Shown: one piece after another, positions 7,767 to 17,227 of the stretch
Position numbering within the stretch: the stretch's first letter is position 1
Layout: each line of letters opens with the position of its first letter
NCBI RefSeq assembly: GCF_023167465.1
Contig: NZ_AP025698.1
Span: 186,001 to 250,000, forward strand
DNA from: Methanothermobacter tenebrarum
GTDB taxonomy: Archaea > Methanobacteriota > Methanobacteria > Methanobacteriales > DSM-23052
DNA: 64,000 nt
Direction of reading: 5' to 3'
Made by a program: the position numbers and the translations under genes
The notes under the pieces: generated by a model
Database searches by the model: none
Told to the model about the DNA's origin: nothing
What the model saw: the letters and a program-made list of their open reading frames with translations, nothing else

Positions 7767-8903
7767 ATGGATATTATACTTTGTGTAACCGGTAGTATAG
7801 CGGCCATAGAGGCCGTTAAGCTTGCACGCGAGCTTAGAAGGCAAGGCGCGAGTATAAAGTGTTTCATGAGTGATGGTGCTTGTAATATTATCCATCCTTA
7901 TGCTATGGAGTTTGCAACGGGAAATGATGTCATATTAGAGCTTACAGGCGAGATAGAGCATGTTAAGTATGCTGACGCCGATCTGATCCTCGTTGCCCCG
8001 GCCACCGCCAATGTTATAAGCAAGTTAGCATGTAGGATAGCTGATAATCCGATAAACGCGCTTCTAATCGCGGCTTTAGGTTATGGGACTCCTATTGTAA
8101 TGGTGCCTTCAATGAACTTGTCAATGTATCGGGCGATAAAATATAACGTGGAAAAACTTGCCAGGGAGGGTGTGATCTTCGTACCCCCGAGGATGGAGGA
8201 GGGGAAGGCTAAATTCCCCCATCTTGATGATATAGTGCTTACTGTTTTAAGGGAGACATCCACTGGCAATTTAAGGGGTAAGAAGGTTCTTGTAAGTGCT
8301 GGTGGAACCTATGAGGCATTGGATCCTGTGAGGGGTGTGTGTAATCTGAGTTCTGGTAAAATGGGTTTAGAATTAGCCAAGGAAGCTTTTATACAGGGTG
8401 CTGATGTCACACTCCTTGGGGCTAACTTATCCTTGGAGGTACCGTCATGTATAGGTATGGTTAATGTTGTATCAGCTGCTGAAATGTTTGATAAAGTCCA
8501 AGAGCTTATTAAAGATTTTGATGTTTTTATTTCAGCTGCTGCTGTGGCGGATTTCAAGCCGGAGTATACTGAAGATAAAATACCATCCTCTGAGGGGAGA
8601 ATTTTAAAATTGGAGCCTAACCCTAAGATAATTGATAGTGTGAAGGATTTAAATCCTAATATTTATCTTGTCGGTTTCAAGGCTGAATATGATGTTAATG
8701 AGGATGAGCTTATAGAATTAGCCAGGGAACAGAGGGAAAGGTGTGGTGCGGATCTGGTTGTTGCTAATGATCTTGCAGTTGAAGGTTTCGGTTCAGATAA
8801 AATCAAACCGATATTGGTTTCTGATAGGGTGGAGAAACTACCCCTCATGGATAAAAGGGAACTTTCCAAGATAATAATACAAATTGTATCCCAGAATTTA
8901 TAA
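7767..8903 (+). CDS. coaBC: Bifunctional phosphopantothenoylcysteine decarboxylase / phosphopantothenate-cysteine ligase
   Basis: The N-terminal flavoprotein half (about residues 1-175) starts with ILCVTGSIAAIEA and includes the 'APATANVISKLA' and 'MNLSMY' (PXMNxxMW-like) motifs of CoaC. The C-terminal CoaB half begins at about residue 180 with KKVLVSAGGTYE and contains 'SSGKMG', 'SAAAVADFKP' and 'VGFKAE'. The two activities join cysteine to 4'-phosphopantothenate and decarboxylate the product in CoA synthesis. The length of 378 residues is normal. It starts 11 bases after the NusA-like gene and is probably co-transcribed. Confidence 0.95.
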   Translation: MDIILCVTGSIAAIEAVKLARELRRQGASIKCFMSDGACNIIHPYAMEFATGNDVILELTGEIEHVKYADADLILVAPATANVISKLACRIADNPINALLIAALGYGTPIVMVPSMNLSMYRAIKYNVEKLAREGVIFVPPRMEEGKAKFPHLDDIVLTVLRETSTGNLRGKKVLVSAGGTYEALDPVRGVCNLSSGKMGLELAKEAFIQGADVTLLGANLSLEVPSCIGMVNVVSAAEMFDKVQELIKDFDVFISAAAVADFKPEYTEDKIPSSEGRILKLEPNPKIIDSVKDLNPNIYLVGFKAEYDVNEDELIELAREQRERCGADLVVANDLAVEGFGSDKIKPILVSDRVEKLPLMDKRELSKIIIQIVSQNL

Positions 8904-8964
8904 TAATCCTAATAGAATTTGTATTATATTTTTTGTAGACTATTTTCTCATGTTAATAACAAAT

Positions 8965-9014
8965 TATTTATATATCCTACCATATAATATTATCCACAGA
9001 GTATATTATATGGT
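8965..9014 (+). promoter_or_regulatory. Promoter with 12-12-12 inverted-repeat operator upstream of HTH gene
   Basis: A TATA box (tatttatatat, 8965-8975) is followed by a perfect inverted repeat: ACCATATAATAT at 8979-8990 and its exact complement at 9003-9014, with a 12-base spacer (8991-9002). The predicted start site falls inside the spacer, and the right arm ends seven bases before the ATG at 9021. A regulator bound here would block initiation. The adjacent HTH protein is the obvious candidate, which implies autoregulation. Confidence 0.65.
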
Positions 9015-9020
9015 GGTAAA

Positions 9021-9413
9021 ATGGTATTAAAAAACCTTATATTAGGTTATAGGAAAATCACAGGAAAAAGTATTGATGAACTTGCAAGGGAACTAGAAGT
9101 ACCAAAGACTGTTGTAGAGGGCCTTGAGAGTGGTGAAATCAAACACCCCACCCCCAAGTTGCTTTCAAAGATCAAAAGGCTTACAAGGGGGTTGGACGAG
9201 AAGGAAATCGAGGCCATTGGAAGAGGTTACAGGATAAAAGAGTTCCTGGGCAACTATTTCAAATACTTCCTCAAGGGATTGTCCAAAGAAAAGGGAATAA
9301 AAACCTCCAAGATAAAAGAAATGTCCCCAACTGAATTATACAAACTAGTAGGGAAACTAGACGAGGACTTCATTAAAATAACAGATAAAGGTAGGATAGC
9401 AAGCCACTCCTAG
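9021..9413 (+). CDS. HTH (Cro/CI-like) transcriptional regulator
   Basis: This 130-residue protein has an N-terminal helix-turn-helix (about residues 7-55: '[22 protein letters not shown]' followed by a '[15 protein letters not shown]' helix). This is the XRE-type layout in which the protein recognises short inverted repeats. The rest is basic and helical with no recognised domain. The gene follows a large inverted repeat. Its stop TAG is shared as a CTAG palindrome with the convergent fibrillarin gene. Target genes other than itself are unknown. Confidence 0.7.
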   Translation: MVLKNLILGYRKITGKSIDELARELEVPKTVVEGLESGEIKHPTPKLLSKIKRLTRGLDEKEIEAIGRGYRIKEFLGNYFKYFLKGLSKEKGIKTSKIKEMSPTELYKLVGKLDEDFIKITDKGRIASHS

Positions 9414-10084
9414 TCGCTAAATTCAACAAGTAAAGCTAGATGATCCTTCTCATAAGGTTCTAATCTAATCCTCTCTCTAACATTGAAACCAGAACTCTTT
9501 ATCTTCCCTTCCTCCTCTTTAAAGATTATGGAGGGTTTTCTCGTAACGTCTATGCTTCTTGCTTTTATCATCAACAATCCTTGACCCTCTTTTTTGAGGA
9601 ATAATTTCATGTTTTCTGTGAAAAGTTGACTTTGTCTTGGTTGCGCCACGTCACAATAGAGGAAATCCACTTTCTCTATAAGATGTAGATAATCCCTTGG
9701 GCGGGTAGCATCCTTAAGTATTGGGATCATGTTTTTCCGGTTTTCACACACCTTTACCAGTTCTCTCATCATCCGTGGAGAAGATTCTATACAATATATA
9801 ATACCATCAGTGGCCATGTCAGAGAAATGTGACGCTGTAGTACCCGCTGACGCGCCCAAGTATAATATCCTCGAGTCTTTCCTGATTTTAAGGGTCTTAA
9901 GACCGTTAAGTATGGCGGCTGCTAGCTTGGACCTGTAGGGATCCCAGACACGGTATTCTCGCCCACCCCACTTGAATAATTTTTCACCATAAACTTGCAT
10001 ACCCTTTGCGAGGTTAACTGTTAAAAGATAATTTTCATGGAGATAAACGCCCTCTATCCCCTTGATTTTCTTCATTGATAACAC
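9410..10084 (-). CDS. flpA: Fibrillarin-like rRNA/tRNA 2'-O-methyltransferase
   Basis: The 224-residue protein has the fibrillarin fold: SAM-binding [16 protein letters not shown] (about residue 80), '[13 protein letters not shown]' and '[14 protein letters not shown]' (catalytic Asp region), and '[10 protein letters not shown]' with the catalytic Lys. It methylates 2'-OH groups on rRNA and tRNA as part of the box C/D RNP with Nop5 and L7Ae. It lies 15 bases downstream of nop5 and is probably in the same transcript. The last bases overlap the convergent HTH gene (9410-9413). Confidence 0.95.
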   Translation of the reverse strand: MLSMKKIKGIEGVYLHENYLLTVNLAKGMQVYGEKLFKWGGREYRVWDPYRSKLAAAILNGLKTLKIRKDSRILYLGASAGTTASHFSDMATDGIIYCIESSPRMMRELVKVCENRKNMIPILKDATRPRDYLHLIEKVDFLYCDVAQPRQSQLFTENMKLFLKKEGQGLLMIKARSIDVTRKPSIIFKEEEGKIKSSGFNVRERIRLEPYEKDHLALLVEFSD

Positions 10085-10099
10085 TCTCCATTCTGAGGA

Positions 10100-11185
10100 T
10101 TATCCTCTTTTCTTTGGGGTTTGCCTTTTTATGATATCTATCCGTTTATACAAATCTTCTTTTATATTAGGGTCATGTTCTCCCGTGAATAAGTCCTTTC
10201 TCGCTGCGAGGGAGATCTTTGAGGCTAGTGCACGTGCGATTTTGCCGCGGACGCGCCAATTTGATCCCCTAACGAGGGGGTGCTGATATATTAGCCCATG
10301 TTTTGGGGGTTTCGAACCCCTTCTAAGGTGCCTGAATAGGGCTTTTTCAGCCCCCATCACTTGTATGGTCGAAGAAGGTGAAAGTGCTAATTTTTTCATG
10401 CTTCCTGCGTGTGCTATTAATTTTGCGCCGAGTGTCGTGCCGGCAACATCCTGCAGGTTGGGTGCTAAGTATCCCATTTTCGACTCTATATACCTTTCTA
10501 TGGATTTTCTCAATAACTGTAATGATCTGATGGCCTTCGCAAACTCTCTTATAATCTCTATGTCCTCTTCTTCGAATTCCCCCCCTATACTCTTCTCTGG
10601 CAACTTTTTCAATTTTATTATATCTTCTCTTCTCGGTTTTTCTGCTATGAGTTTAACATAATGTTCATGGTCCTTCACAGACTCCAGTTCCGGGAAATAT
10701 ATCGAGTACCATTCTCTTATCCTTTCAACAAATTTTCCTATGGCCTCGTCAAGATCATCTAAGGCGTTAACAGCTTGTATAATCAGTTTATCCTGTTCTT
10801 TGAAGGATTCTTCCAATTTTTTGAGGGTTATCCCCTTGTTTATCTCATATATGAACTCCCCGAATTCACCATCCTTGATGAATCCAATCTCCTCAAGGAT
10901 TTCCCTCAAATTTTCTCGAAGATATTCACCCCCAATATTTGGAGACTCTAAGATAACCCCCTTAAATTTCCCATACTTCCATCTATGCGCAGATTCTATG
11001 GATATCTCCCCATATTCTCTGAGGAGTCTTTTTATGATCTTCTCCTCTTCGCTGGTTAACCCTTTTTCGAATTCTAGCAACCTTGAAATTACAGATTTTC
11101 TAGGGAAAAGTTCATAATCTACAATATCTAAATTTTCATTAAATGCTATGAAACCGGCAACACATGGCACAAGATAACACTTCAT
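10100..11185 (-). CDS. Nop5/Nop56 core protein of box C/D RNP
   Basis: The Nop domain is clear: a coiled-coil region at about residues 110-250 ('AVNALDDLDEAIGKFVERIREWYSIYFPEL') and then 'LAPNLQDVAGTTLGAKLIAHAGSMKKLA' with the 'GAEKALFRHLRRGSKPPKHGLIYQHP' RNP-contact motif. The protein dimerises and bridges L7Ae-guide RNA to fibrillarin. I chose the ATG at 11185 (MKCYLVPC), because the frame upstream starts at a TTG with no ribosome site. The gene is followed by flpA. Confidence 0.93.
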   Translation of the reverse strand: MKCYLVPCVAGFIAFNENLDIVDYELFPRKSVISRLLEFEKGLTSEEEKIIKRLLREYGEISIESAHRWKYGKFKGVILESPNIGGEYLRENLREILEEIGFIKDGEFGEFIYEINKGITLKKLEESFKEQDKLIIQAVNALDDLDEAIGKFVERIREWYSIYFPELESVKDHEHYVKLIAEKPRREDIIKLKKLPEKSIGGEFEEEDIEIIREFAKAIRSLQLLRKSIERYIESKMGYLAPNLQDVAGTTLGAKLIAHAGSMKKLALSPSSTIQVMGAEKALFRHLRRGSKPPKHGLIYQHPLVRGSNWRVRGKIARALASKISLAARKDLFTGEHDPNIKEDLYKRIDIIKRQTPKKRG

Positions 11186-11238
11186 ATGGGTAGATTTGTA
11201 TCCGGCCAATTATAATCTTTTAGTGGGGGAGATCAAAG

Positions 11239-12141
11239 GTGTTAGATGTTAACCTTTGCGGGGTTAAAATGCGAAATCCTACAATGCTCGCCGCCGGCGT
11301 TCTCGGGATAACAGCATCATCATTAAATCGTGTTTATCATCATGGAGCAGGGGCTGTTGTCACCAAATCTTTTTCTCTTGAACCGAATATGGGCTATAAG
11401 AACCCGACTATAGTTGAGGTCCCATATGGGCTTATAAATGCTATGGGCCTGTCCAATCCTGGTGTTGAATCATTCAAGGAGGAACTATATAAGATAGAGG
11501 ATAGGATACCGGTAGTAGCGTCTATATATGGTTCCTCCCCCAGCGAATTTGTGAAGGTTGCACTAGAAGTCCAAGGACTAGTGGACATGATTGAATTGAA
11601 CATTTCATGCCCCCATGCAATGGAAGGCTATGGGGCGACAATAGGACAAGACCCACAACTAACATTCAAAGTGGTTGAAGCCGTTAAAGAAGCCTGTAAA
11701 GTGCCAGTAGCCGCTAAATTAACACCCAATGTCACGGATATCAAGGAGATAGCATTAAAGGCTGAAGAAGCAGGATGCGACGCCATAACCCTTATAAATT
11801 CCCTCGGACCCGCCATGAAAATAGACTTGAAAACAGGCAAACCAATCCTCTCCAATAAATTCGGGGGACTATCAGGCCCCGCGATAAAACCAATAGCCAT
11901 CAGATGCGTATATGAAGTATATGAGACCGTGGATGTCCCCCTGATCGGCGTCGGTGGGATAACAGATTACAAAGATGTTGTAGAATTCCTATATGCGGGG
12001 GCCAGCGCAATCCAGATAGGTAGCGCCATATTCTACCATGGCCTTGGAATATTCAAAAAAGTCTGCGATGACCTTAAAGCCTTCATGAAAAGAGAAGGAT
12101 TCAAAAGTATAAACAAGATGGTTGGATTAGCCCACGGATAA
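11239..12141 (+). CDS. pyrD: Dihydroorotate dehydrogenase, catalytic subunit (class 1B)
   Basis: This 300-residue TIM-barrel FMN enzyme oxidises dihydroorotate to orotate in pyrimidine synthesis. Motifs include 'NPTMLAAGVLG', 'NAMGLSNPG', 'ELNISCPHA' with the catalytic Cys at about residue 125, 'VAAKLTPNV', and 'GGLSGPAIKPIA' followed by 'GVGGI', which bind FMN phosphate. The start is GTG with 'ggggga' upstream. The electron-transfer subunit pyrK follows after 17 bases, so electrons go to NAD+ or another acceptor through the PyrK flavin and iron-sulfur cluster. Confidence 0.95.
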   Translation: MLDVNLCGVKMRNPTMLAAGVLGITASSLNRVYHHGAGAVVTKSFSLEPNMGYKNPTIVEVPYGLINAMGLSNPGVESFKEELYKIEDRIPVVASIYGSSPSEFVKVALEVQGLVDMIELNISCPHAMEGYGATIGQDPQLTFKVVEAVKEACKVPVAAKLTPNVTDIKEIALKAEEAGCDAITLINSLGPAMKIDLKTGKPILSNKFGGLSGPAIKPIAIRCVYEVYETVDVPLIGVGGITDYKDVVEFLYAGASAIQIGSAIFYHGLGIFKKVCDDLKAFMKREGFKSINKMVGLAHG

Positions 12142-12158
12142 TATGGGGGATCATAAAA

Positions 12159-12950
12159 TTGCACGTTCCAAAAATCCTAGAAATCAAAAGGATTATCAGA
12201 GAATCATCAGACGTTAAAACACTAATATGCCCATGGGATGGGAAATCTCCAGTACCCGGACAATTCATGATGATCTGGGACTTCAAGGATGAGAAACCCA
12301 TGTCAGTCTCATTAATCGACAAGACAAACAATGAAATAGGCATCTCAATAAGGAAGGTCGGACCATTCACCTCAAGAATCCACAAACTCAGAGAAGGAGA
12401 CAAGCTCGGATTAAGAGGACCCTACGGGCGGGGATTCACCATAGAAGGTCATAGGATATTAGCCATAGGTGGTGGTGTTGGCATGGCCCCAATAGCAGCC
12501 CTGGTAGAGGAAGCCAGGGCAAGGGATTTTGAAGTTGATGTTATAGTCGCGGCCAGAACCTATGATGAGCTACTATTCCTGGATCGTCTCGAAAAAACTG
12601 GTGCCAGGATATTCACATGTACTGATGATGGAAGCTGCGGATTCAAAGGATTTGCCATCGACCGTTTAAAAACCCTCAAGGAAACATATGATATGGCCAT
12701 GGTTTGCGGTCCTGAGGCGATGATGAAGGGCATATTCCTAGAATTAGAAAAGAGGGGCATACCTGGCCAATTCTCCCTTGAAAGGTATATAAAATGTGCC
12801 ATGGGCCTGTGTGGACATTGTTGTCTGGATAATACTGGTTGGAGAGTCTGTGTAGAGGGGCCGGTCTTCTGGAGTCATGAGCTTAAAATGGTGAAGGAAT
12901 TCGGAGAATACAAGAGGGACGCTACAGGCGCGATAAGACCATTAGGGTGA
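12159..12950 (+). CDS. pyrK: Dihydroorotate dehydrogenase electron-transfer subunit
   Basis: The 263-residue protein has a ferredoxin-reductase-like FAD domain ('PMSVSLIDKT' near residue 46, 'GPYGRGF' near 90), an NAD-binding segment 'ILAIGGGVGMAPIAALV' and a C-terminal 2Fe-2S motif 'CAMGLCGHCC...VCVEGP'. It partners the PyrD encoded 17 bases upstream. The start is TTG after 'gggggatc'. The gene is of normal length. Confidence 0.95.
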   Translation: MHVPKILEIKRIIRESSDVKTLICPWDGKSPVPGQFMMIWDFKDEKPMSVSLIDKTNNEIGISIRKVGPFTSRIHKLREGDKLGLRGPYGRGFTIEGHRILAIGGGVGMAPIAALVEEARARDFEVDVIVAARTYDELLFLDRLEKTGARIFTCTDDGSCGFKGFAIDRLKTLKETYDMAMVCGPEAMMKGIFLELEKRGIPGQFSLERYIKCAMGLCGHCCLDNTGWRVCVEGPVFWSHELKMVKEFGEYKRDATGAIRPLG

Positions 12951-12956
12951 AAGGCT

Positions 12957-13976
12957 TTGATATACCGGATAAAGGGTACTATAACATCATCATTTTTCAT
13001 CATACTCGTCCTTTTAATATTATCAGCTATAGTACTCTATCCCATTTGGACTATGCTATTCCTTGGGGCTATTTTTGCCTATGGTATACGTCCAATAGCA
13101 GATAAACTCACAAAATATATACCCTATAGGTCGGTTTCCATAGCCATTGTAATGGTAGTGACGATCCTGCCATTAATCGGAGTCCTGGCCATGATCGCCA
13201 ACACTTTATTCAATTCAGCGCCTGCACTACTTTCCACGGCCCAGAAGATAAACCTGGGCTCCATGGACAAAATATTAAAGTCATATGTACCATCCGAGTT
13301 TTTACCCTCAGCAGATATACTATTTAACGTCTTGAAGGATCTTATCAACAATCTTTTAAAGATGATAATAGATTATCTTTTGGATCTTATCAAGAGCGTG
13401 CCCATGATAGCCCTACAATTATTCATATTATTTGCTTCAGCATTCTACTTTGCAAGGGATGGTGAACAGCTAGTATCCTATGCATCCTCCATTGTACCCG
13501 AAGAAAGAAAGGATTTTATGAGGCGTCTTATCATTGAAACAGAGAGGGTTATAAAGAGCATATTCTACGGCCATTTCCTAACAGCATTTATAATAGGTTT
13601 AATGGCGATAATAGGATTCCAACTCCTCGGATACCCATATGCGATATTCCTAGGTTTGCTCGCAGGATTCTTCCAATTGATCCCAGTGATAGGACCATGG
13701 CCCACCTATACTATACTCGCCATATACGATTTCATCTACGGTAACATACTCCGTGGTGTGATAGTCTTAATATTCGGCGCCTTTTTAAGTAGTATTGATG
13801 TTTATCTACGCCCTAAATTGTCGGGTAAATACGCCGATATACACCCACTGCTTTTCCTAGTGGGATTCCTGGGCGGGCCTCTAATCTGGGGATTGGCAGG
13901 TTTCATAATAGGACCATTAATCTTGGGGGTTGCATACGCGGCTTTAAATGTTTACAGGGAAGAAAAAACACAATAG
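12957..13976 (+). CDS. AI-2E / PerM family transporter-like membrane protein
   Basis: The 339-residue protein has about eight hydrophobic segments, including a pair at residues 10-60, one at about 155-180 and four toward the C terminus. The C-terminal 'LLAGFFQLIPVIGPWPTYTILAIY' and 'PKLSGKYADIHPLLFLVGFLGG' motifs are diagnostic for this family. Family members are proposed to export small molecules or ions; the substrate here is unknown. The start is TTG, six bases after pyrK, so it may be co-transcribed with the pyr genes. Confidence 0.85.
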   Translation: MIYRIKGTITSSFFIILVLLILSAIVLYPIWTMLFLGAIFAYGIRPIADKLTKYIPYRSVSIAIVMVVTILPLIGVLAMIANTLFNSAPALLSTAQKINLGSMDKILKSYVPSEFLPSADILFNVLKDLINNLLKMIIDYLLDLIKSVPMIALQLFILFASAFYFARDGEQLVSYASSIVPEERKDFMRRLIIETERVIKSIFYGHFLTAFIIGLMAIIGFQLLGYPYAIFLGLLAGFFQLIPVIGPWPTYTILAIYDFIYGNILRGVIVLIFGAFLSSIDVYLRPKLSGKYADIHPLLFLVGFLGGPLIWGLAGFIIGPLILGVAYAALNVYREEKTQ

Positions 13977-13988
13977 GCGCAAAAAAGG

Positions 13989-14828
13989 TTATTCTAGGTT
14001 GAATGGTAAGCCGATTTTTTCGCCATTTTCTATTTTATGCAATTCTCTCCTGTATGCTTCAAGTGGCGTTTCCTCTACTCCAAGGTATCCTGCGAAGGTG
14101 AGTGGCTCTTTTTCTAATTCTTCGAAGAATCTGGGATACCTCTTATCCCTTAATATATGATGATCCAATATTATCTCTGAGTCTGTCTCGAGGATTATCC
14201 TGTTAATGTTATTGGTTCCGGTTTTCCAGGAATTTTTCATATATCCTATGTATGTTGGGGGGCCGCTTGTGATTATAAGATCCGGCATCTTCCCTATTAT
14301 CCATTCTACGCTTTCTTTATTTAACAGTTGGGTGTCACTGGCATGGATCATCCTCTCTTTGTGGTCTATCATGGTCATTATGACAAATCCTAGCCTAGTG
14401 CCCTTTTCTCCATGGGGGAATGCCGGTGAAAATTCCATTTTAAAGTCTCTGATCAAGGTTTTCCCATCAGCATATTCATACCCTCTCTTGTCCTCCAGGA
14501 ACTTTGATGCCCTACCCCTCTGGCTTTTATTAATATTCCTGATAGGATCCTTTAGAAACAAATGTTTCCCATCATAGTTTGCCCCTGGAATATAATGATC
14601 ATAATGATAATGGGATATGATTATCGTAGTTGCCTTATCCAAGAATTCTAGGATCCTACCCCTAGTATATTCTAATCTTTCTAGTTCGATTTTTGCTGGT
14701 GGTAGCGAATATCTTCTGGGGCCTAAAGCGACACCAGGATCTATTAATATTTTATCTTCACCAACTTCGATGTATACTGAGAGGCTCCTAACACCTAGAC
14801 TCTCAGATGCAATGGGAACTATCTTCAT
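13989..14828 (-). CDS. Metallo-beta-lactamase-fold hydrolase, UPF0282 family
   Basis: From the ATG at 14828 (MKIVPIASESLGVRS) the protein is 279 residues. It has the metal-binding 'SHYHYDHYIPG' (HxHxDH, about residue 72), a later 'IHASDTQ' Asp, and 'LDHHILRD'. UPF0282 proteins are archaeal MBL-fold proteins of unknown substrate. The start at 14828 has a clear ribosome site (ggggag), whereas the longer frame lacks one. It is divergent from polB1 across a hairpin-bearing gap. Confidence 0.85.
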   Translation of the reverse strand: MKIVPIASESLGVRSLSVYIEVGEDKILIDPGVALGPRRYSLPPAKIELERLEYTRGRILEFLDKATTIIISHYHYDHYIPGANYDGKHLFLKDPIRNINKSQRGRASKFLEDKRGYEYADGKTLIRDFKMEFSPAFPHGEKGTRLGFVIMTMIDHKERMIHASDTQLLNKESVEWIIGKMPDLIITSGPPTYIGYMKNSWKTGTNNINRIILETDSEIILDHHILRDKRYPRFFEELEKEPLTFAGYLGVEETPLEAYRRELHKIENGEKIGLPFNLE

Positions 14829-14878
14829 ATCAACTCCCCATAAATAGCTTGACTGTCCCTCTTTTTTTGGGGATCTTG

Positions 14879-14906
14879 ACCCCCCCACACAAGAGGTGTG
14901 GGGGGT
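14879..14906. repeat. GC-rich inverted repeat between divergent genes
   Basis: ACCCCCC(C)ACAC at 14879-14890 pairs with GTGTGGGGGGT at 14896-14906 (11 pairs, one unpaired C, loop aagag). It sits between the start of the UPF0282 gene and polB1. A third copy of the CCCACACC core follows at 14921-14930. It could be a binding site or a hairpin in the polB1 transcript. Confidence 0.6.
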
Positions 14907-14942
14907 AACAATAAAATAATCCCCACACCCAAATATAATACT

Positions 14943-16685
14943 ATGGTAAGGGAGCGGATGATACTCCTTGACATTGATTATGTTACAGTCGAGGACGTGC
15001 CAGTTATAAGATTATTTGGGAGAGGCGAGGATAAAAGGCCGAGGATAGCCTTAGACAGGTCTTTCAAGCCATACATTTATGCAATACCCTCAGATGCTGA
15101 TTCATGTTTGGAGGAGTTGGAAGAGGCCGGTTTCAAAGAGTTGGAGGTTGTGGAGAGGAAGGATCTTGGAAGACCGGTAGATGCGATCAAGATTATCCTA
15201 GATCATCCTAGGGAGGTTCCAAGGATCAGAGAGAAGATAAGGAATCTTGAACATGTTCAGGAGATCCGGGAACATGACATACCATTCTATAGAAGATACC
15301 TCATCGATAATGGATTGTTCCCAATGTCAAAGATAGAATTGAAGGGTCATAGTATCGAATCATCCCAGGATATTGAAGTCGTGGAATTGGATGAGCCCCC
15401 AAGGACTGTTAAGTCAAAATTCCCAGAACTTGAAATTTTAGCCTTCGATATTGAAGTTTATAACCCACATGGGATGCCCAACCCCGAAGAGGATGAAATA
15501 ATAATGATAAGCCTCTATGACAGTGAGAGAAAAAGGATAATATCAACCAAGGGGGGACACCTCAACTTTGTCGAACTTGTAGAAGATGAGAAGGCGATCC
15601 TAGAAAGATTCGCCGAGATAATAAAAGATTCTAAACCCGACTTACTTGTGGGATATAATTCTGACAATTTCGACTTCCCATATATAAGGAAGAGGGCTGA
15701 TATTCTAGGCGTTAAACTCAACATAGGATGGGATGGATCAACCATAAAATCCCTGAGAAGAGGTTTTGCAACTGCCACAGCAATAAAGGGGACAATCCAC
15801 GTAGACCTCTACCCAGTGATGCGACGTTACATAAACCTTGACACCTACACCCTCGAAAGAGTATACTTTGAATTATTCGGTGAAAAAAAGGTTGAATTAC
15901 CCGGCGACCAACTATGGGAATACTGGGACGATAAAACCCTAAGAGACCAGCTTTTCAAATATTCCCTCGAGGATGTTATGGCAACCTATAGGATCGCTGA
16001 AAAAATACTCCCACTAAACATGGAGATCACAAGGATTGTGGGACAACCACTATTCGACATAAGCAGGATGGCCACCGGACAACAAGTTGAATGGTTCCTT
16101 ATAAGGAAGGCATTCGAATATGGTGAATTAGTACCTAATAAACCATCACCCTCTGAGTTGCAAAGGAGAAGAACCCAGAAGGTCGTTGGAGGTTATGTGA
16201 AGGAACCCGAAAAAGGCCTCCATGAAAACATTGTACAATTTGATTTCAGGAGCCTATATCCTAGTATCATAATCTCCAAGAATATTTCACCCGACACCCT
16301 CACCGAAGATCCGGAAGAAGACTGTTACGTGGCCCCTGAGGCTGGTTATAGGTTCAAGAAGAAACCTAGGGGTTTCGTACCTTCAATTATAGGGCAAATA
16401 TTAGATGAGAGGATGAAGATAAAGAATCTGATGAAGGCGGCTGAGGATCCCATGGAAAAGAGGATACTTGACGTGCAACAGGAGGCCCTTAAAAGGCTTG
16501 CTAATACGATGTATGGAGTTTATGGTTACACGCGTTTCAGATGGTATTGTTTAGAGTGTGCAGAGGCTATAACAGCATGGGGCCGTGATTATATTAAGAA
16601 GACGATAAAAGAGGCTGAAAAGTTCGGATTCCATACAGTATATGCTGATACTGATGGGTTCTATGCTACTTACCAGAAGAAATGA
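14943..16685 (+). CDS. polB1: Family-B DNA polymerase, large N-terminal part (PolB1)
   Basis: The exonuclease motifs are present: ExoI 'AFDIEVYNP', ExoII '[11 protein letters not shown]' and ExoIII '[10 protein letters not shown]'. Polymerase motif A is 'DFRSLYPSI', motif B is '[12 protein letters not shown]' and motif C is 'YADTDG'. The protein ends 9 residues after motif C, so the thumb is missing. In Methanothermobacter the replicative PolB is known to be split into a large and a small subunit encoded apart, and this is the large one; the small subunit is not in the window. The ATG at 14943 is chosen; ATG 14958 with a better ribosome site (ggga) is possible. The 3' end overlaps comE by 20 bases. 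Confidence 0.92.
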   Translation: MVRERMILLDIDYVTVEDVPVIRLFGRGEDKRPRIALDRSFKPYIYAIPSDADSCLEELEEAGFKELEVVERKDLGRPVDAIKIILDHPREVPRIREKIRNLEHVQEIREHDIPFYRRYLIDNGLFPMSKIELKGHSIESSQDIEVVELDEPPRTVKSKFPELEILAFDIEVYNPHGMPNPEEDEIIMISLYDSERKRIISTKGGHLNFVELVEDEKAILERFAEIIKDSKPDLLVGYNSDNFDFPYIRKRADILGVKLNIGWDGSTIKSLRRGFATATAIKGTIHVDLYPVMRRYINLDTYTLERVYFELFGEKKVELPGDQLWEYWDDKTLRDQLFKYSLEDVMATYRIAEKILPLNMEITRIVGQPLFDISRMATGQQVEWFLIRKAFEYGELVPNKPSPSELQRRRTQKVVGGYVKEPEKGLHENIVQFDFRSLYPSIIISKNISPDTLTEDPEEDCYVAPEAGYRFKKKPRGFVPSIIGQILDERMKIKNLMKAAEDPMEKRILDVQQEALKRLANTMYGVYGYTRFRWYCLECAEAITAWGRDYIKKTIKEAEKFGFHTVYADTDGFYATYQKK

Positions 16686-17220
16686 TCTTCATGAACCTTG
16701 ATATTATCTCCTCTGGGTTCAAGTCTATGAGTGGGACGTCCGCGTTTCCAGGTTCTACTTTCACATGGACTATGATCGGTCCTTCCTCTTCTAGTATTGG
16801 GGTCATGTTAATCTCATGGGGTTCTTCGAATTTGAATATTTTTTTGAATCCTATGCCCTTAGCGAGTTCGCCGAGGTCGACTTGGAGGGCGTAGGTGCAC
16901 TGTGAACCTGTGGTCGCATAACATCCGTTATCTAATATTATGAGTATGAGGTTTTTGGGTGCTTGGCTGTAGATTGTGACGAGACTTCCAAGGTTCATGA
17001 GGAGTGAACCATCACCCTCAAAGACTATTACTTTACGCTTTTGTGCTAGGGCAAGTCCTAGTCCGATTGACGAGGCCATCCCCATTGATCCTAGCATGTA
17101 GAAGTGTCTTGGGGAATCTTTGATACTGTAGAGTTCCCTTGATGGGAATCCAAGATTGCATATGATCAGTTCATCGTCTAATTGTTCTATGATGGCTTTT
17201 ATGGCTTCTATACGTTCCAT
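16666..17220 (-). CDS. comE: Sulfopyruvate decarboxylase, beta subunit
   Basis: The 184-residue ThDP-dependent subunit has the '[20 protein letters not shown]' and '[12 protein letters not shown]...NCY' ThDP/Mg motif (GDGS about residue 75, N about 103). Together with ComD it converts sulfopyruvate to sulfoacetaldehyde in coenzyme M synthesis. It follows comD by 7 bases in the com operon. Its last 20 bases overlap the convergent polB1 gene. Confidence 0.93.
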   Translation of the reverse strand: MERIEAIKAIIEQLDDELIICNLGFPSRELYSIKDSPRHFYMLGSMGMASSIGLGLALAQKRKVIVFEGDGSLLMNLGSLVTIYSQAPKNLILIILDNGCYATTGSQCTYALQVDLGELAKGIGFKKIFKFEEPHEINMTPILEEEGPIIVHVKVEPGNADVPLIDLNPEEIISRFMKIISSGK

Positions 17221-17227
17221 TCTAGGT

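Noticed and set aside
10300..10330. 'gggggtttcgaacccc' resembling a tRNA T-arm
   Set aside because: It lies inside nop5 coding sequence and no acceptor, D or anticodon stems are nearby.
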